From Lacrimispora defluvii (GTDB lineage Bacteria > Bacillota > Clostridia > Lachnospirales > Lachnospiraceae): a DNA stretch of 64,000 nt. Shown piece after piece: positions 54,260-62,677 of the stretch. Numbering within the stretch: position 1 is the stretch's first letter; every line of letters starts with the position of its first letter. Made by a program: the position numbers and the translations under genes. The DNA is taken from contig JAAOXG010000001.1 in assembly GCA_013036995.1 (NCBI GenBank), positions 310,001 through 374,000 of the forward strand, in the 5' to 3' direction. The notes beneath the pieces are model-generated. The model saw only the letters and a list, made by a program, of their open reading frames with translations. It searched no databases and was not told the DNA's origin.

Positions 54260-54730
54260 TGTTTAGTGCAGGAAATGAGCGGAAATATTCCTCAACCAGA
54301 TTTTTAAATAGCAGCAAGTATGCGACTTGAAGCCATATGAAAAAACAGCCATAGATGAGATTTTTTTAAGTAGCAGAAAGAAGAACAGGTGGTAACAGCT
54401 ACTCAAAGATTTATCAGGGAAAAGGAAAAATTCTTTCTTTTTCATATTTGTTCGACTAGGCTTTTATATTATCTGGATGGCATAAACATTCCATCATCGG
54501 TTTCAAAGGCCACACAAGGGTGAAATTTTGCGAAACAGGGCTAACGAGAATGGGACAGCGATTCTGTGTTACCATTGATTTATAATAACTGCCTACCCCC
54601 ATAGTTCATGGTGAACCATAGGATTAACAGGAATCTGGTTCTATGGTAAAATGGGGCTGCCGGGGATTACGGGTGGTAAAAATACCGTTTCTGTAACTCC
54701 CATTTCTGTTCTTTTTTTGCGGTTTTTTCT
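54260..54730. other. gene-free structured intergenic region
   Basis: No credible gene lies between the IS110 remnant and the recombinase. Several nested pairings are visible: AATGG/CCATT (about 54550-54580) with inner ACAG/CTGT; CCCCAT/ATGGGG enclosing GTTCA-TGG-TGAAC and CCATAG/CTATGG; and GGTA-AAAA-TACC inside a GTTAC-type stem, followed by a T7 run near 54712-54718. This resembles a multi-branched RNA ending in a terminator on the + strand. It matches no riboswitch that I can name. From 54731 to 54951 the sequence is AT-rich leader of the recombinase. Confidence 0.4.
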
Positions 54731-54951
54731 CCATCATATTCAGAAGTCAAAGTCAATATTTCAAACTAAGCTGTAAAAATAGCAAAAATCTATCTTTTTC
54801 CGGTAACATATTTTTTACAAAATCCCAATATCTACTATCTGAATCACAAAAATAATTCGATATTGCATATAAGTGTTATAATCTTCAGATACTGAAGTAC
54901 ATAACCAATTTCAAATCTGAATTATGTCAATAGCAGACCATGGAGGGAATT

Positions 54952-55839
54952 ATGAAAAAGAATCAGAGAGAAGTAAGAACTATAACAGCAGGCGTAATAG
55001 AAGAATACTGCAAATGGCTGTACTGCCAGGAAAAGAGCCAGGTGACCATTCAAAAATACCGGTATTATCTGGAACAATTTTCATACTTTCTGGAAGGAAG
55101 GAGCATAAACAAAGAGCTGGTAATCGTATGGAAAGCCCAGCTGCGAAAAAGGTTTTCTCCTGTAACTGCCAACGGAGCACTGGCTGCAGTCAATGGATTT
55201 TTTAAATACAGCGGCTGGCCGGACTGCAGGGTAAAATTTTTCAAGATCAGCAGCAGTGTGTTCTGCACAGAGATGAAAGAACTGAATAAAGTTGAATATA
55301 AAAGGCTGGTTAAAGCAGCACAGGAAAATAAAAATGAACGTCTGGCCATGATCCTGCAGACGATCTGCTCCAGTGGCATCCGTGTTTCCGAACTTCCCTT
55401 TATTACAATTGAAGCAGTGAGGAACGGTGTAGCAGAGGTTGAATGCAAAGGAAGGATCCGAACCGTCATTCTGACCCGCCAATTATGCGAAATATTGACA
55501 GAGTACGCAAAGAAACGGCATATTATATCCGGTATGATATTTATTACCCGTAATGGAAAAGCCATTGACAGAAGCAATATCTGGAGGGAAATGAAAGCAT
55601 TGGGAAGCCTGGCCGGAGTTGCTAAAGAAAAGATATATCCTCATAACCTTCGTCATTTGTTTGCCAGAACCTTTTATATGATGGAGAAGGATTTATCCAG
55701 GCTTGCAGATATATTGGGACACAGTGATGTGAATACTACCCGTATTTACACAAAAGAAAGTGGTCATGCACATTTGAAAATACTGGAGCAATTGGATCTA
55801 TTAGTCGCACAATACAACGGAATACCTCTTTTGTTGTAA
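54952..55839 (+). CDS. tyrosine recombinase (XerC/FimB-like)
   Basis: 295 residues. An N-terminal SAM-like core-binding domain (about 10-95) and a C-terminal catalytic domain with Arg in 'SSGIRVSEL' (about 143), Lys in 'CKGR' (166), 'HNLRHLF' (231-234), 'LGHSD' (257) and Tyr in 'TRIYTKE' (about 265). All catalytic residues are intact. GGAGGG precedes ATG 54952. The stop codon lies within an inverted repeat that recurs 200 bp downstream in opposite orientation, ahead of the pilus operon. The short length and setting favour a dedicated inversion recombinase over a phage integrase. Confidence 0.9.
   Translation: MKKNQREVRTITAGVIEEYCKWLYCQEKSQVTIQKYRYYLEQFSYFLEGRSINKELVIVWKAQLRKRFSPVTANGALAAVNGFFKYSGWPDCRVKFFKISSSVFCTEMKELNKVEYKRLVKAAQENKNERLAMILQTICSSGIRVSELPFITIEAVRNGVAEVECKGRIRTVILTRQLCEILTEYAKKRHIISGMIFITRNGKAIDRSNIWREMKALGSLAGVAKEKIYPHNLRHLFARTFYMMEKDLSRLADILGHSDVNTTRIYTKESGHAHLKILEQLDLLVAQYNGIPLLL
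55813..55838 (+). repeat. recombination-site-like inverted repeat, left copy
   Basis: TACAACGGAA, core TACCTC, TTTTGTTGTA: two 10-bp inverted half-sites (8 of 10 matching) around a 6-bp asymmetric core, the normal layout of a tyrosine-recombinase crossover site. The 20 bp at 55821-55840 are exactly repeated in inverse at 56038-56057. The recombinase stop codon falls inside and is preserved after inversion. Confidence 0.85.
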
Positions 55840-55864
55840 AAATACGTCGAATCTATTATTTAAT

Positions 55865-55893
55865 ATACTACATAAATACTTAAAAGTCTACAA
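55865..55893 (-). promoter_or_regulatory. weak candidate promoter inside the invertible segment, facing left
   Basis: On the minus strand TTGTAG, 17 bp, TAGTAT within a very AT-rich stretch. In the present orientation it points into the recombinase gene; inversion would point it at the pilus operon. Matches to consensus are modest. Confidence 0.3.
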
Positions 55894-55942
55894 TTTTTTT
55901 AAGAAACTATTTAAAATGTGTAAATTTGTTGAATTTGGATAG

Positions 55943-56003
55943 CGCAAACAGGCTGGAGTTGTGAAAAAATCCCCAGCCTGTTTGCGGTGTCCTTCTTTTT
56001 TTT
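55943..56003 (+). terminator. strong hairpin with T-rich tail inside the invertible segment
   Basis: CGCAAACAGGCTGG (55943-55956) and its exact complement (55973-55986) form a 14-bp stem. A T-rich tract follows on the + strand at 55991-56003, 4-6 nt after the stem. As oriented it should stop transcription coming from the recombinase before the pilus genes. The reverse side lacks a T tract. Confidence 0.75.
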
Positions 56004-56039
56004 GAAAAAGGCTCACCTCTGGTTAAATTTTCTTTTATT

Positions 56040-56065
56040 TACAACAAAAGAGGTATTCTGTTGTA
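56040..56065 (-). repeat. recombination-site-like inverted repeat, right copy
   Basis: TACAACAAAA, core GAGGTA, TTCTGTTGTA. The core is the exact reverse complement of the left core, so recombination between the sites would invert the intervening 200 bp rather than delete it. It lies 55 bp before the prepilin peptidase start. Confidence 0.85.
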
Positions 56066-56119
56066 ACCACTCACGAATCAGTCATTGAAACAGCATACAA
56101 ACCTTATAAGATCAGGAGC

Positions 56120-56809
56120 ATGGGGGAGAAGATGAATGGAATTTTAGGTACTGCCGTTTTAACCGGTGTGAGCAGTCTGGTTGGTTATTTTATACCGGAA
56201 TTATCATATTCCTTTGCCTGTTATAAATGCAGGAGGAAGGGATATCAGGCGCCGTTAAGAAGCAACATTTACCGGTGGAACGGTTTAAGCCTGGTTTTTA
56301 CTACAGGCGTTACAGGATTGTCCTGTTTTCTATTGCCGTTTGATCAGGCCATATTTACGGTGCTTATCAGCTATATTGCTGCTTTTGGCATTTGTGTGGA
56401 CAGATTAATAAGAATCATCGCCAATGAAATGCTGTGGGTGATTCTGGCAGCAGGTCTTACATACCGTATACATTCAAACGGCTTACCAGGGCTCTTGGGT
56501 TCAGCCGGGGCATTGCTGCTGGTGATTGTTGTTTTCGGCTTCACAATGATGTTTACCTATGCCAGGAAAGGAACTGCCGGAGTTGGAATGGGAGACGTTA
56601 AGCTGGCCATGATCATTGCAATAACGGTGGGCTTTCCCGGAGTCTTTTACTTCCTGACCGGAATGGCCTGTGTCATCGGTTTTTATTGTCTGGCAGGCAT
56701 GAAATGTGGTTTTCTGGTCCGGGACAGTACTTTCCCGATGTGCGGGCACATAATGGCGGGTTTCCTGATCGCATTGCTTTGGCCGTACATTTCAATCACT
56801 ATTTTGTGA
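56120..56809 (+). CDS. prepilin peptidase (TadV/CpaA-like)
   Basis: Membrane aspartyl protease that trims Flp prepilins, 229 residues with about seven hydrophobic segments. The first Asp is in 'CVDRLIRIIANEML' and the second in the signature 'GVGMGDVKLAM'. The long N-terminal methylase-type zinc domain is absent. ATG 56120 has AGGAG only 1 nt away, so the in-frame ATG at 56132 may be the real start. First gene of the Tad operon and closest to the invertible segment. Confidence 0.88.
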   Translation: MGEKMNGILGTAVLTGVSSLVGYFIPELSYSFACYKCRRKGYQAPLRSNIYRWNGLSLVFTTGVTGLSCFLLPFDQAIFTVLISYIAAFGICVDRLIRIIANEMLWVILAAGLTYRIHSNGLPGLLGSAGALLLVIVVFGFTMMFTYARKGTAGVGMGDVKLAMIIAITVGFPGVFYFLTGMACVIGFYCLAGMKCGFLVRDSTFPMCGHIMAGFLIALLWPYISITIL

Positions 56810-56821
56810 AATGAGGAGAAT

Positions 56822-56983
56822 ATGAGAAGCTTAAAATCTGAAAATGGACAGGCCATGGTTGAATATGCAACTCTGTTTGCAGCAGTTGTAATCGTGGCCG
56901 CGATAACCTTCGGAAATATGTCAGGAGCAGCGGTTAAGATTTATAATCTGATTCAGACCAGTCTGCTGCCTATGTTTCCATAA
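56822..56983 (+). CDS. Flp-type pilin-like protein
   Basis: 53 residues: 'MRSLKSENGQAMVEYATLFAAVVIVAAITF', with the Flp cleavage-region pattern (G-Q-A-M-V-E-Y) followed by one hydrophobic helix. GAGGAG precedes the ATG. It differs from the next pilin in its tail ('NLIQTSLLPMF'). It may be a minor pilin or second Flp subunit processed by the upstream peptidase. Confidence 0.82.
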   Translation: MRSLKSENGQAMVEYATLFAAVVIVAAITFGNMSGAAVKIYNLIQTSLLPMFP

Positions 56984-57097
56984 TGTTTGGAGTAACCAGC
57001 CGGTTTGGTTCTTACATATTAAAGATGAAATATGGAATCTGGCATAATGCAGTTTTATACCAGTTCTAAATATACAGAAGATGGGGAGGTGAAAAAT

Positions 57098-57262
57098 ATG
57101 AAAAAACTTTGGGATAAATTTGTTTCTGAGGAAAGCGGACAGGGAATGGTTGAATATGGATTAATTCTCGCACTGATCGCTGTTGCTGTTATTGTTGGAT
57201 TACAGGCACTTGGCGGTAAGGTTCAGGGTACATTTGATAAGATTAATACTTCAATGCCGTAA
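57098..57262 (+). CDS. flp: Flp pilin
   Basis: 54 residues: a basic leader 'MKKLWDKFVSEESGQG', then 'MVEYGLILALIAVAVIVG', and a short Gly/Lys tail. This is the Flp/Fap type IVb pilin pattern with the Glu-Tyr pair. GGGGAGGTG precedes ATG 57098; the frame is open from 57032 but that part has no homology. It is expected to be the main subunit of the pilus. Confidence 0.9.
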   Translation: MKKLWDKFVSEESGQGMVEYGLILALIAVAVIVGLQALGGKVQGTFDKINTSMP

Positions 57263-57303
57263 ATAAAAAGTCATAAAAAATCAAACCGGCTGTTGCTTAT
57301 AGA

Positions 57304-57346
57304 AAGACGAGGCGAATATTCAGTGAACATCTGCGAGCCTCGTCTT
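57304..57346 (+). terminator. hairpin between flp and cpaB
   Basis: AAGACGAGGC (57304-57313) pairs perfectly with GCCTCGTCTT (57337-57346). No T run follows. It could stabilise the short pilin mRNA or reduce readthrough, giving more pilin than assembly proteins. Confidence 0.6.
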
Positions 57347-57383
57347 GAATTGTAATGAGGTGTTATACCAGGGAGGAATTAAG

Positions 57384-58202
57384 GTGAAAAAAATTCGTTT
57401 GATTGCATTGGCAGTTGCATTCCTTGTGTTCATAGCGGGATACCGGATGCTTGCATTGCGGGAAAACCATCAGTCCCAAACCAAGGCAGATGGACAGAAA
57501 ATCGAAGTAGTCGTTGCAGCGCAGGATTTGAGTCCCTACACAACACTGACGAAGGATATGATAAAGCTTAAAAAGGTACTGGTTGATGAAGAAACGAAAG
57601 GCTATTACAGAAAGCCGGAGGAAGTAGTGGGAAAGGTATGTGTATCAAATGTCTTTCAGGATGAAGTGCTGACAGACCGAAGGCTCGCAGAAGATAATGC
57701 AGAAGTTCTTGGGCTTTCCTCAAGGCTGGAGGAAGGAAAACGGGCGGTATCCATAAATACGGATTTGGAACAGGGAGTTTCCAATAATCTCAGAGTGGGA
57801 AACTATGTGGACGTTATTTTTACAGGCACCCTGAAATCGTCTGTGCAGGGGAGCGAAGAAGGAATCCCGGCAGGACTGGCCATGGAGAGGATTATGGGTC
57901 CCCAGAATCCGGCCAATGCCCAGATTGTAAATGATTCTGTAGGAAATGAATTTTCTGTTATTGCCCTGCAGAATATTAAAGTTGCGGCACTTGGAAACTC
58001 GTTTTCCTTTGACAGCACGAAGGACTATAAAGATGAGGAATACGTAAGCGTCACATTGGAAGTGACCCCTTCCCAGGCAGCCCAGATTGCCCTCATGAAA
58101 AGCGGGGAAGGGAAAATACAGCTGGCACTCAGACCTCAGGAGGACAGCACTGTCGTAAACGAACCCCGTGGATCAGTACTTAAGAATTATGAAGGAAATT
58201 AG
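57384..58202 (+). CDS. cpaB: Flp pilus assembly protein CpaB/RcpC
   Basis: 272 residues from GTG 57384, which has GGAGG at 7 nt. One N-terminal membrane helix ('LIALAVAFLVFIAGYRML') is followed by a SAF-like domain ('VVVAAQDLSPYTTLTKDMIK') and a second strand-rich domain ('AVSINTDLEQGVSNNLRVGNYVDVIFTG'). This is the CpaB layout. In Gram-positives it probably acts at the cell wall side of the membrane. Confidence 0.88.
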   Translation: MKKIRLIALAVAFLVFIAGYRMLALRENHQSQTKADGQKIEVVVAAQDLSPYTTLTKDMIKLKKVLVDEETKGYYRKPEEVVGKVCVSNVFQDEVLTDRRLAEDNAEVLGLSSRLEEGKRAVSINTDLEQGVSNNLRVGNYVDVIFTGTLKSSVQGSEEGIPAGLAMERIMGPQNPANAQIVNDSVGNEFSVIALQNIKVAALGNSFSFDSTKDYKDEEYVSVTLEVTPSQAAQIALMKSGEGKIQLALRPQEDSTVVNEPRGSVLKNYEGN

Positions 58203-58229
58203 TTTTCTTTGGGAAAGGGGAATCAGCTT

Positions 58230-59426
58230 GTGAAAATAAAAATTCTGCTCCTGGGGATACCGGAGAAATGTTCACAGATCAAAACGCAGATAAAAGACGA
58301 TGAGATTACCATAGTCGGATATGTCGTGGATGAGAACCAGGTACTAAATGAGATAAACAGGACCATGCCGGATCTGATTCTGATTACGGATACTTCACCC
58401 ATGGCCCTGCGGTCCTGCCAGCAGATTTATCTGCTGCGCCCGCGCTCTGTTCCGATTGTGCTTTCAGATTTGGAAGACAGCGATCTGATGTATAAGATCC
58501 TGCAGTCCGGAGTCCACTACATTCTGCCTGAAAATATAGAGCCCATTAATCTGATAGCAGAATTAAAGGGAATTTACAGCAATGAATCAAACCGAATTCT
58601 GGCACTGGAGAATACGGGAGCCAAATCTTCCAAATCAAAAGTAATTATGGTCTTCGGTCCAAAGGCTGGAGTGGGAAAGACAACTCTGGCAGTAAATATG
58701 TCAATAAAACTGGCTCAGAAAAATAATAAAGTGGTTATTCTGGATTATGACTTTCAGTCCGGAGACGTTGGTATTCTGCTTGGTATGAATCCGAGGAATA
58801 CGATTCTGGAACTGATCCAGGAACAGAGTAATCCAAACGTTGATACGATCCGCCAGTTTTTGTCTCTCCATCTTTCCGGTGTGAACTTCCTGCCCAATCC
58901 ACACAGCCCGGAATATGGGGCCTCCATCACTGCCAGGCAGGTGGAGAGCATCATTGCGGCTTTGCGGGTTTACTATGATTATGTTATTGTCGACGCAGTT
59001 TCGGGGTTTGATGATACATCGGCCTGCTGCATTGACTGTGCCTCAGCTGTTTTATTTGTAACAGGAAAAGATGTGCCTGCGCTGCACAACGCAAAGAAAA
59101 GTCTGCAGGTGCTTGCAGAACTGACAGATAAACAGAAGATCAAACTGATTGTCGGAAAATGCTATGGTTACGGAATATCAGACAACGATGTTTCCCGTGT
59201 ACTTGGCATGCCGGTATGGGGTTCCATTCCCTATGATGAAAAATCAGCGGTGGCAGCAGCAAATCAGGGTCAGCCGCTTGTACTGTCGTATCCGAAAAGT
59301 AAAATCTGTAAGGAAATTTCCAATATAGCAGAACGGCTGGAAGGAATGAACGAGGGTTACAGAAGTGTGAAAAGCAGGAAAAAGAAACGGATATCATTTC
59401 TTCAAAAAGGAAAGGAGACTGGATAA
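58230..59426 (+). CDS. cpaE: CpaE-like MinD/ParA-family ATPase
   Basis: 398 residues from GTG 58230 (AAAGGGGA upstream). Residues 1-120 resemble a receiver-like domain ('KIKILLLGIPEKCSQI', 'PIVLSDL'). Residues 137-375 form a deviant-Walker ATPase, 'FGPKAGVGKTTLAVN' near 142 and 'VVILDYDFQSGDVGILLG'. CpaE/TadZ proteins position the pilus machine at a pole or focus. The C-terminus is basic. cpaF follows after 3 bp. Confidence 0.9.
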   Translation: MKIKILLLGIPEKCSQIKTQIKDDEITIVGYVVDENQVLNEINRTMPDLILITDTSPMALRSCQQIYLLRPRSVPIVLSDLEDSDLMYKILQSGVHYILPENIEPINLIAELKGIYSNESNRILALENTGAKSSKSKVIMVFGPKAGVGKTTLAVNMSIKLAQKNNKVVILDYDFQSGDVGILLGMNPRNTILELIQEQSNPNVDTIRQFLSLHLSGVNFLPNPHSPEYGASITARQVESIIAALRVYYDYVIVDAVSGFDDTSACCIDCASAVLFVTGKDVPALHNAKKSLQVLAELTDKQKIKLIVGKCYGYGISDNDVSRVLGMPVWGSIPYDEKSAVAAANQGQPLVLSYPKSKICKEISNIAERLEGMNEGYRSVKSRKKKRISFLQKGKETG

Positions 59427-59429
59427 GCC

Positions 59430-60788
59430 ATGGAGTGGGTATCTCGTCTGGGCCAGCCAAAGGAAACAGACCATTCTGTTTCAAAGGCGTTCAGTGTTTC
59501 AAACGCCGAGCCAGGAAACAGGGCGGATAAAAATTATGACAAGTTTAAACAGACCGTTCATCAGGAGGTAATACGGGAATACAATGACCGTTTCTCGGAC
59601 AGCACCAATGGGAAATTCATTGATGTTATGGAAATCATCCATCAGGCCATTGCCAGACAGGAGGAGAGCCTGACACGTCTGGAGGAATCAAAGCTCGCTC
59701 AGGAAATTTACGACGATGTCATGGGTCTGGGCCCCTTAGAGCCGTTGCTGCGGGATGATTCTATTTCTGAAATCATGGTGAACAGTGCAAGACAGATTTA
59801 CATAGAACGGGGAGGCAGACTGGAACAGACAGCCGCCAGCTTCCGGGATGATGCCCATGTATTAAAGGTAATCAACCGGATCGTTTCATCCGTGGGCAGG
59901 CGCTGTGATGAAGCCACCCCCATGGTGGATGCACGTCTGGCAGACGGTTCCCGTGTAAATGCCATTATTCCGCCCATCGCTTTAAAAGGTCCCTCCATCA
60001 CAATCAGAAAATTTTCTTCCACACCCCTAAAGATTGGAGACTTAATCGGTTACGGCTCCTTATCTTCCCAGATGGCAGGATTTCTGGAGGCAGCAGTAAA
60101 GGGACGCTGTAATATCATTGTTTCCGGGGGAACCGGTTCAGGTAAAACCACGCTGTTAAATGTATTATCAGGGTATATTCCTGACAGTGAAAGAATCGTG
60201 ACCATAGAGGACGCGGCCGAGCTCCAGCTGAAACAGGATCATGTTGTGACCCTGGAAGGGCGGCCAAGCAATATTGAAGGAAAAGGGATTGTTTCAATCC
60301 GTAATCTGGTGAAGAATGCACTTAGAATGCGTCCCGACCGGATTATTGTAGGAGAGGTCCGGTCCGGAGAGACTCTGGATATGCTGCAGGCCATGAATAC
60401 AGGTCATGACGGTTCTCTTACTACGGTACACGCAAATTCTTCCAGAGATGTGATATCCCGTCTGGAAACAATGGTTTTGATGTCAGGAATGGAATTGCCC
60501 GCAAAAGCCATCAGAGAGCAGATTACCTCTGCCATTGACTTAATCGTACATCAGTCCCGTTTACGGGATGGAAGCAGAAAGATTGTCAACATAGCCGAGG
60601 TGGTGGGTATGGAAGGTGATACTGTTACCATGCAGGATATTTTCAGCTTCCGCCAGAACGGTACGGATGGGAACGGAAAAATCGCAGGGAAGTTTGAACC
60701 AACGGGAATCCATCCAAAGATTCTTGATAAGATCAGGGATAATGGTGGCTATTGCAGGGATGACTGGTTCCTTGCGGAAAGGAGGTGA
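59430..60788 (+). CDS. cpaF: Tad secretion ATPase (CpaF/TadA)
   Basis: 452-residue hexameric secretion ATPase. Walker A 'GGTGSGKTTLLN' near 233, Asp box 'RIVTIEDAAELQ', Walker B region 'MRPDRIIVGEVRSGETLDML' and His box 'NTGHDGSLTTVHANSS' are all intact. It powers Flp pilus extension, and possibly retraction, through TadB/TadC. It starts 3 bp after cpaE and ends 4 bp before tadB, a tight operon. Confidence 0.95.
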   Translation: MEWVSRLGQPKETDHSVSKAFSVSNAEPGNRADKNYDKFKQTVHQEVIREYNDRFSDSTNGKFIDVMEIIHQAIARQEESLTRLEESKLAQEIYDDVMGLGPLEPLLRDDSISEIMVNSARQIYIERGGRLEQTAASFRDDAHVLKVINRIVSSVGRRCDEATPMVDARLADGSRVNAIIPPIALKGPSITIRKFSSTPLKIGDLIGYGSLSSQMAGFLEAAVKGRCNIIVSGGTGSGKTTLLNVLSGYIPDSERIVTIEDAAELQLKQDHVVTLEGRPSNIEGKGIVSIRNLVKNALRMRPDRIIVGEVRSGETLDMLQAMNTGHDGSLTTVHANSSRDVISRLETMVLMSGMELPAKAIREQITSAIDLIVHQSRLRDGSRKIVNIAEVVGMEGDTVTMQDIFSFRQNGTDGNGKIAGKFEPTGIHPKILDKIRDNGGYCRDDWFLAERR

Positions 60789-60792
60789 CAGC

Positions 60793-61722
60793 ATGAAAAT
60801 GGTTTGTCTGGCTGCTGCGGCATTATTCAGCTATTGTGCCATAGAAATGATTCTGGAATTTCTGTTAAAAAAACAGCTGCAGATCAACGAGCGGTTAAGT
60901 GTTTTAAGCCAGGTGAAAAAAGAAACAGTAGTTTCGTCTGAAGAAAAAAAGGACAGACAGCTTTTACGTTTCATACATATTTCAAAAAAACTGAAGGAAG
61001 AAGTCAGCTTATCCGGAATCAGGCTGCGTCCGGAGGAGTTTATCATGATCTGGTTTCTTCTTATTTTTGCACCGGCCATGCTTTTATTTGCATTTGCCCC
61101 GGATTTAATTCAGTGTATGGGGCTTTTCCTCATAGGGCTGGTTGTTCCTCCATTCTTTCTCAAAATGGCTGCTGCGAAACAGCGCTCCCTGTTTGAGGCT
61201 CAGTTAGGGGATGCGCTGATGGTGCTTTCCAATGGTCTGAGAGCCGGTTTTTCTTTTGAGCAGGCGCTGGAGAATGTTTCCGGAGATTTAGCCAATCCCA
61301 TTGGCGGAGAACTGAACACAATCGTCAGGGAGCTTAAGCTGGGAGGGGAACTGGAACAGTCTTTTCTGATAGTAGCTGACCGAATGGAAAGCGATGATTT
61401 AAAGCTGCTCACTACAGCTGTTGTCATACAGCAGAGGGTGGGCGGAAATCTGGCAGAAATACTGGATATCATTTCCCAGACCATACGGGACAGACTGACA
61501 ATCAAGCGTTCCATAAAGACACTGACCGCTCAGGGAAGGATCACCGGCCAGGTGATTGGAGTGCTTCCCATCCTGCTGCTGCTTGCTCTTTCATTTGCCA
61601 ATCCAGGGTATATTTCGCCGCTGTTTTCGTCTCTTCCGGGACGCCTTTTGCTGATGCTTGGCGGAAGTATGGAGATTTTTGGCTTCTTAATAATAAATAA
61701 AATCGTAAATATAAAGTTTTAA
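60793..61722 (+). CDS. tadB: Tad platform protein TadB
   Basis: 309 residues with a T2SSF domain (about 150-275: 'QLGDALMVLSNGLRAGFSFEQALENVS') and four membrane segments, one N-terminal, two central and two near the end with some overlap. AGGAGGTG lies 5 nt before ATG 60793; the frame is open to 60616 inside cpaF but this is not used. Inner-membrane platform for the CpaF motor. Confidence 0.92.
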   Translation: MKMVCLAAAALFSYCAIEMILEFLLKKQLQINERLSVLSQVKKETVVSSEEKKDRQLLRFIHISKKLKEEVSLSGIRLRPEEFIMIWFLLIFAPAMLLFAFAPDLIQCMGLFLIGLVVPPFFLKMAAAKQRSLFEAQLGDALMVLSNGLRAGFSFEQALENVSGDLANPIGGELNTIVRELKLGGELEQSFLIVADRMESDDLKLLTTAVVIQQRVGGNLAEILDIISQTIRDRLTIKRSIKTLTAQGRITGQVIGVLPILLLLALSFANPGYISPLFSSLPGRLLLMLGGSMEIFGFLIINKIVNIKF

Positions 61723-61757
61723 TGAAACCATAGGAGATTCAGACAGGAGAAGAGAAG

Positions 61758-62675
61758 ATGATATTTCTGACAGCCATTGCCGGCGCAGTGTTTGCTTATT
61801 TTTTTGTTGATCTGTTTTTTTCCGCCGCTTTTTCTAAAACGCTTGCTTTGAATGAACGCTTAAAATCCGTGGAAGATATGGGAAAACGGCAACGGGAAAC
61901 AGGGGAACTGGATGTTTCGATCATAGACCGGATCATGAGACCGGTTTTTAACCGCATCCTTACTATTTTTTCCGTATTTGCGCCTAAAAATCCCGCGGCT
62001 CTGGAGAGAATGGAGCAGCAGCTTAAGCAGGCCGGCATTCATATGAAATCCCAAAACTACAGCGCGGCGGTGGCCTTTTTTACGGCAGTATGCATTGGGC
62101 TGGGCGTTCTGTACGGAAGGACGGGAGGTTTTTTACAGTCTGTTCTTTATGGTGCACTGGGGCTTTATGCCGGAATAGTCTTAAGCCGTTTTCATTTAAA
62201 GAGCAAAATAAAACAACGGAAAGCAGAACTATATCACCAGCTTCCGGAAATGATGGATTTATTAAGTGTCAGTGTCTCGGCGGGACTGGGTTTTGACCAG
62301 GCCCTGGGATATGTGGTGGAGAAATCAAAGGGAGCGCTCATCGACGAACTGGATGTGACTCAGAGGGAAATTTCCCTGGGCCGCAGGCGCAAGGAGGCTC
62401 TGATCGGATTTGCAGACCGGTGTGATAATATGGAGATCCGGACCTTTGTCACGGCTGTTATCCAGGCCGATGAAATGGGATCCTCCATGCAGAATATCCT
62501 GTCCATCCAGGCGACTACGATCCGGCAGACCCATAAACAGAATGTAGAGGAAAAGGCGCAGAAATTATCTGTTAAGATTCTGCTGCCCATGGTGCTGTTT
62601 ATATTTCCTGTCATCTTTATTGTACTTTTGGGACCGGCAGTCATGTCAATTATGGAAATGTTTGGAGGTATGTAG
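61758..62675 (+). CDS. tadC: Tad platform protein TadC
   Basis: 305 residues, paralogous to TadB, with T2SSF domain 'QLPEMMDLLSVSVSAGLGFDQALGYV' (about 158-185), an N-terminal helix, two central helices and a C-terminal pair ('ILLPMVLFIFPVIFIVLLGP'). It forms the platform together with TadB. Ribosome site AGGAGAAGAGAAG overlaps the approach to the ATG. DUF192 gene follows after 2 bp. Confidence 0.92.
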   Translation: MIFLTAIAGAVFAYFFVDLFFSAAFSKTLALNERLKSVEDMGKRQRETGELDVSIIDRIMRPVFNRILTIFSVFAPKNPAALERMEQQLKQAGIHMKSQNYSAAVAFFTAVCIGLGVLYGRTGGFLQSVLYGALGLYAGIVLSRFHLKSKIKQRKAELYHQLPEMMDLLSVSVSAGLGFDQALGYVVEKSKGALIDELDVTQREISLGRRRKEALIGFADRCDNMEIRTFVTAVIQADEMGSSMQNILSIQATTIRQTHKQNVEEKAQKLSVKILLPMVLFIFPVIFIVLLGPAVMSIMEMFGGM

Positions 62676-62677
62676 TT

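Noticed and set aside
54263..54445. Minus-strand 60-codon open frame
   Set aside because: Lys/Phe/Ser-rich, low-complexity translation with no domain pattern, lying within the structured region.
54500..54720. Resemblance to a c-di-GMP or other known riboswitch
   Set aside because: The conserved core of c-di-GMP, cobalamin, TPP, SAM or molybdenum cofactor riboswitches could not be matched, so it is listed only as a structured region.
54952..55839. Integrase of a prophage or integrative element covering region 4
   Set aside because: No tRNA, attachment-site pair flanking the region or phage genes are visible. The nearest recombination sites are the short inverted pair beside the gene, pointing to local inversion.
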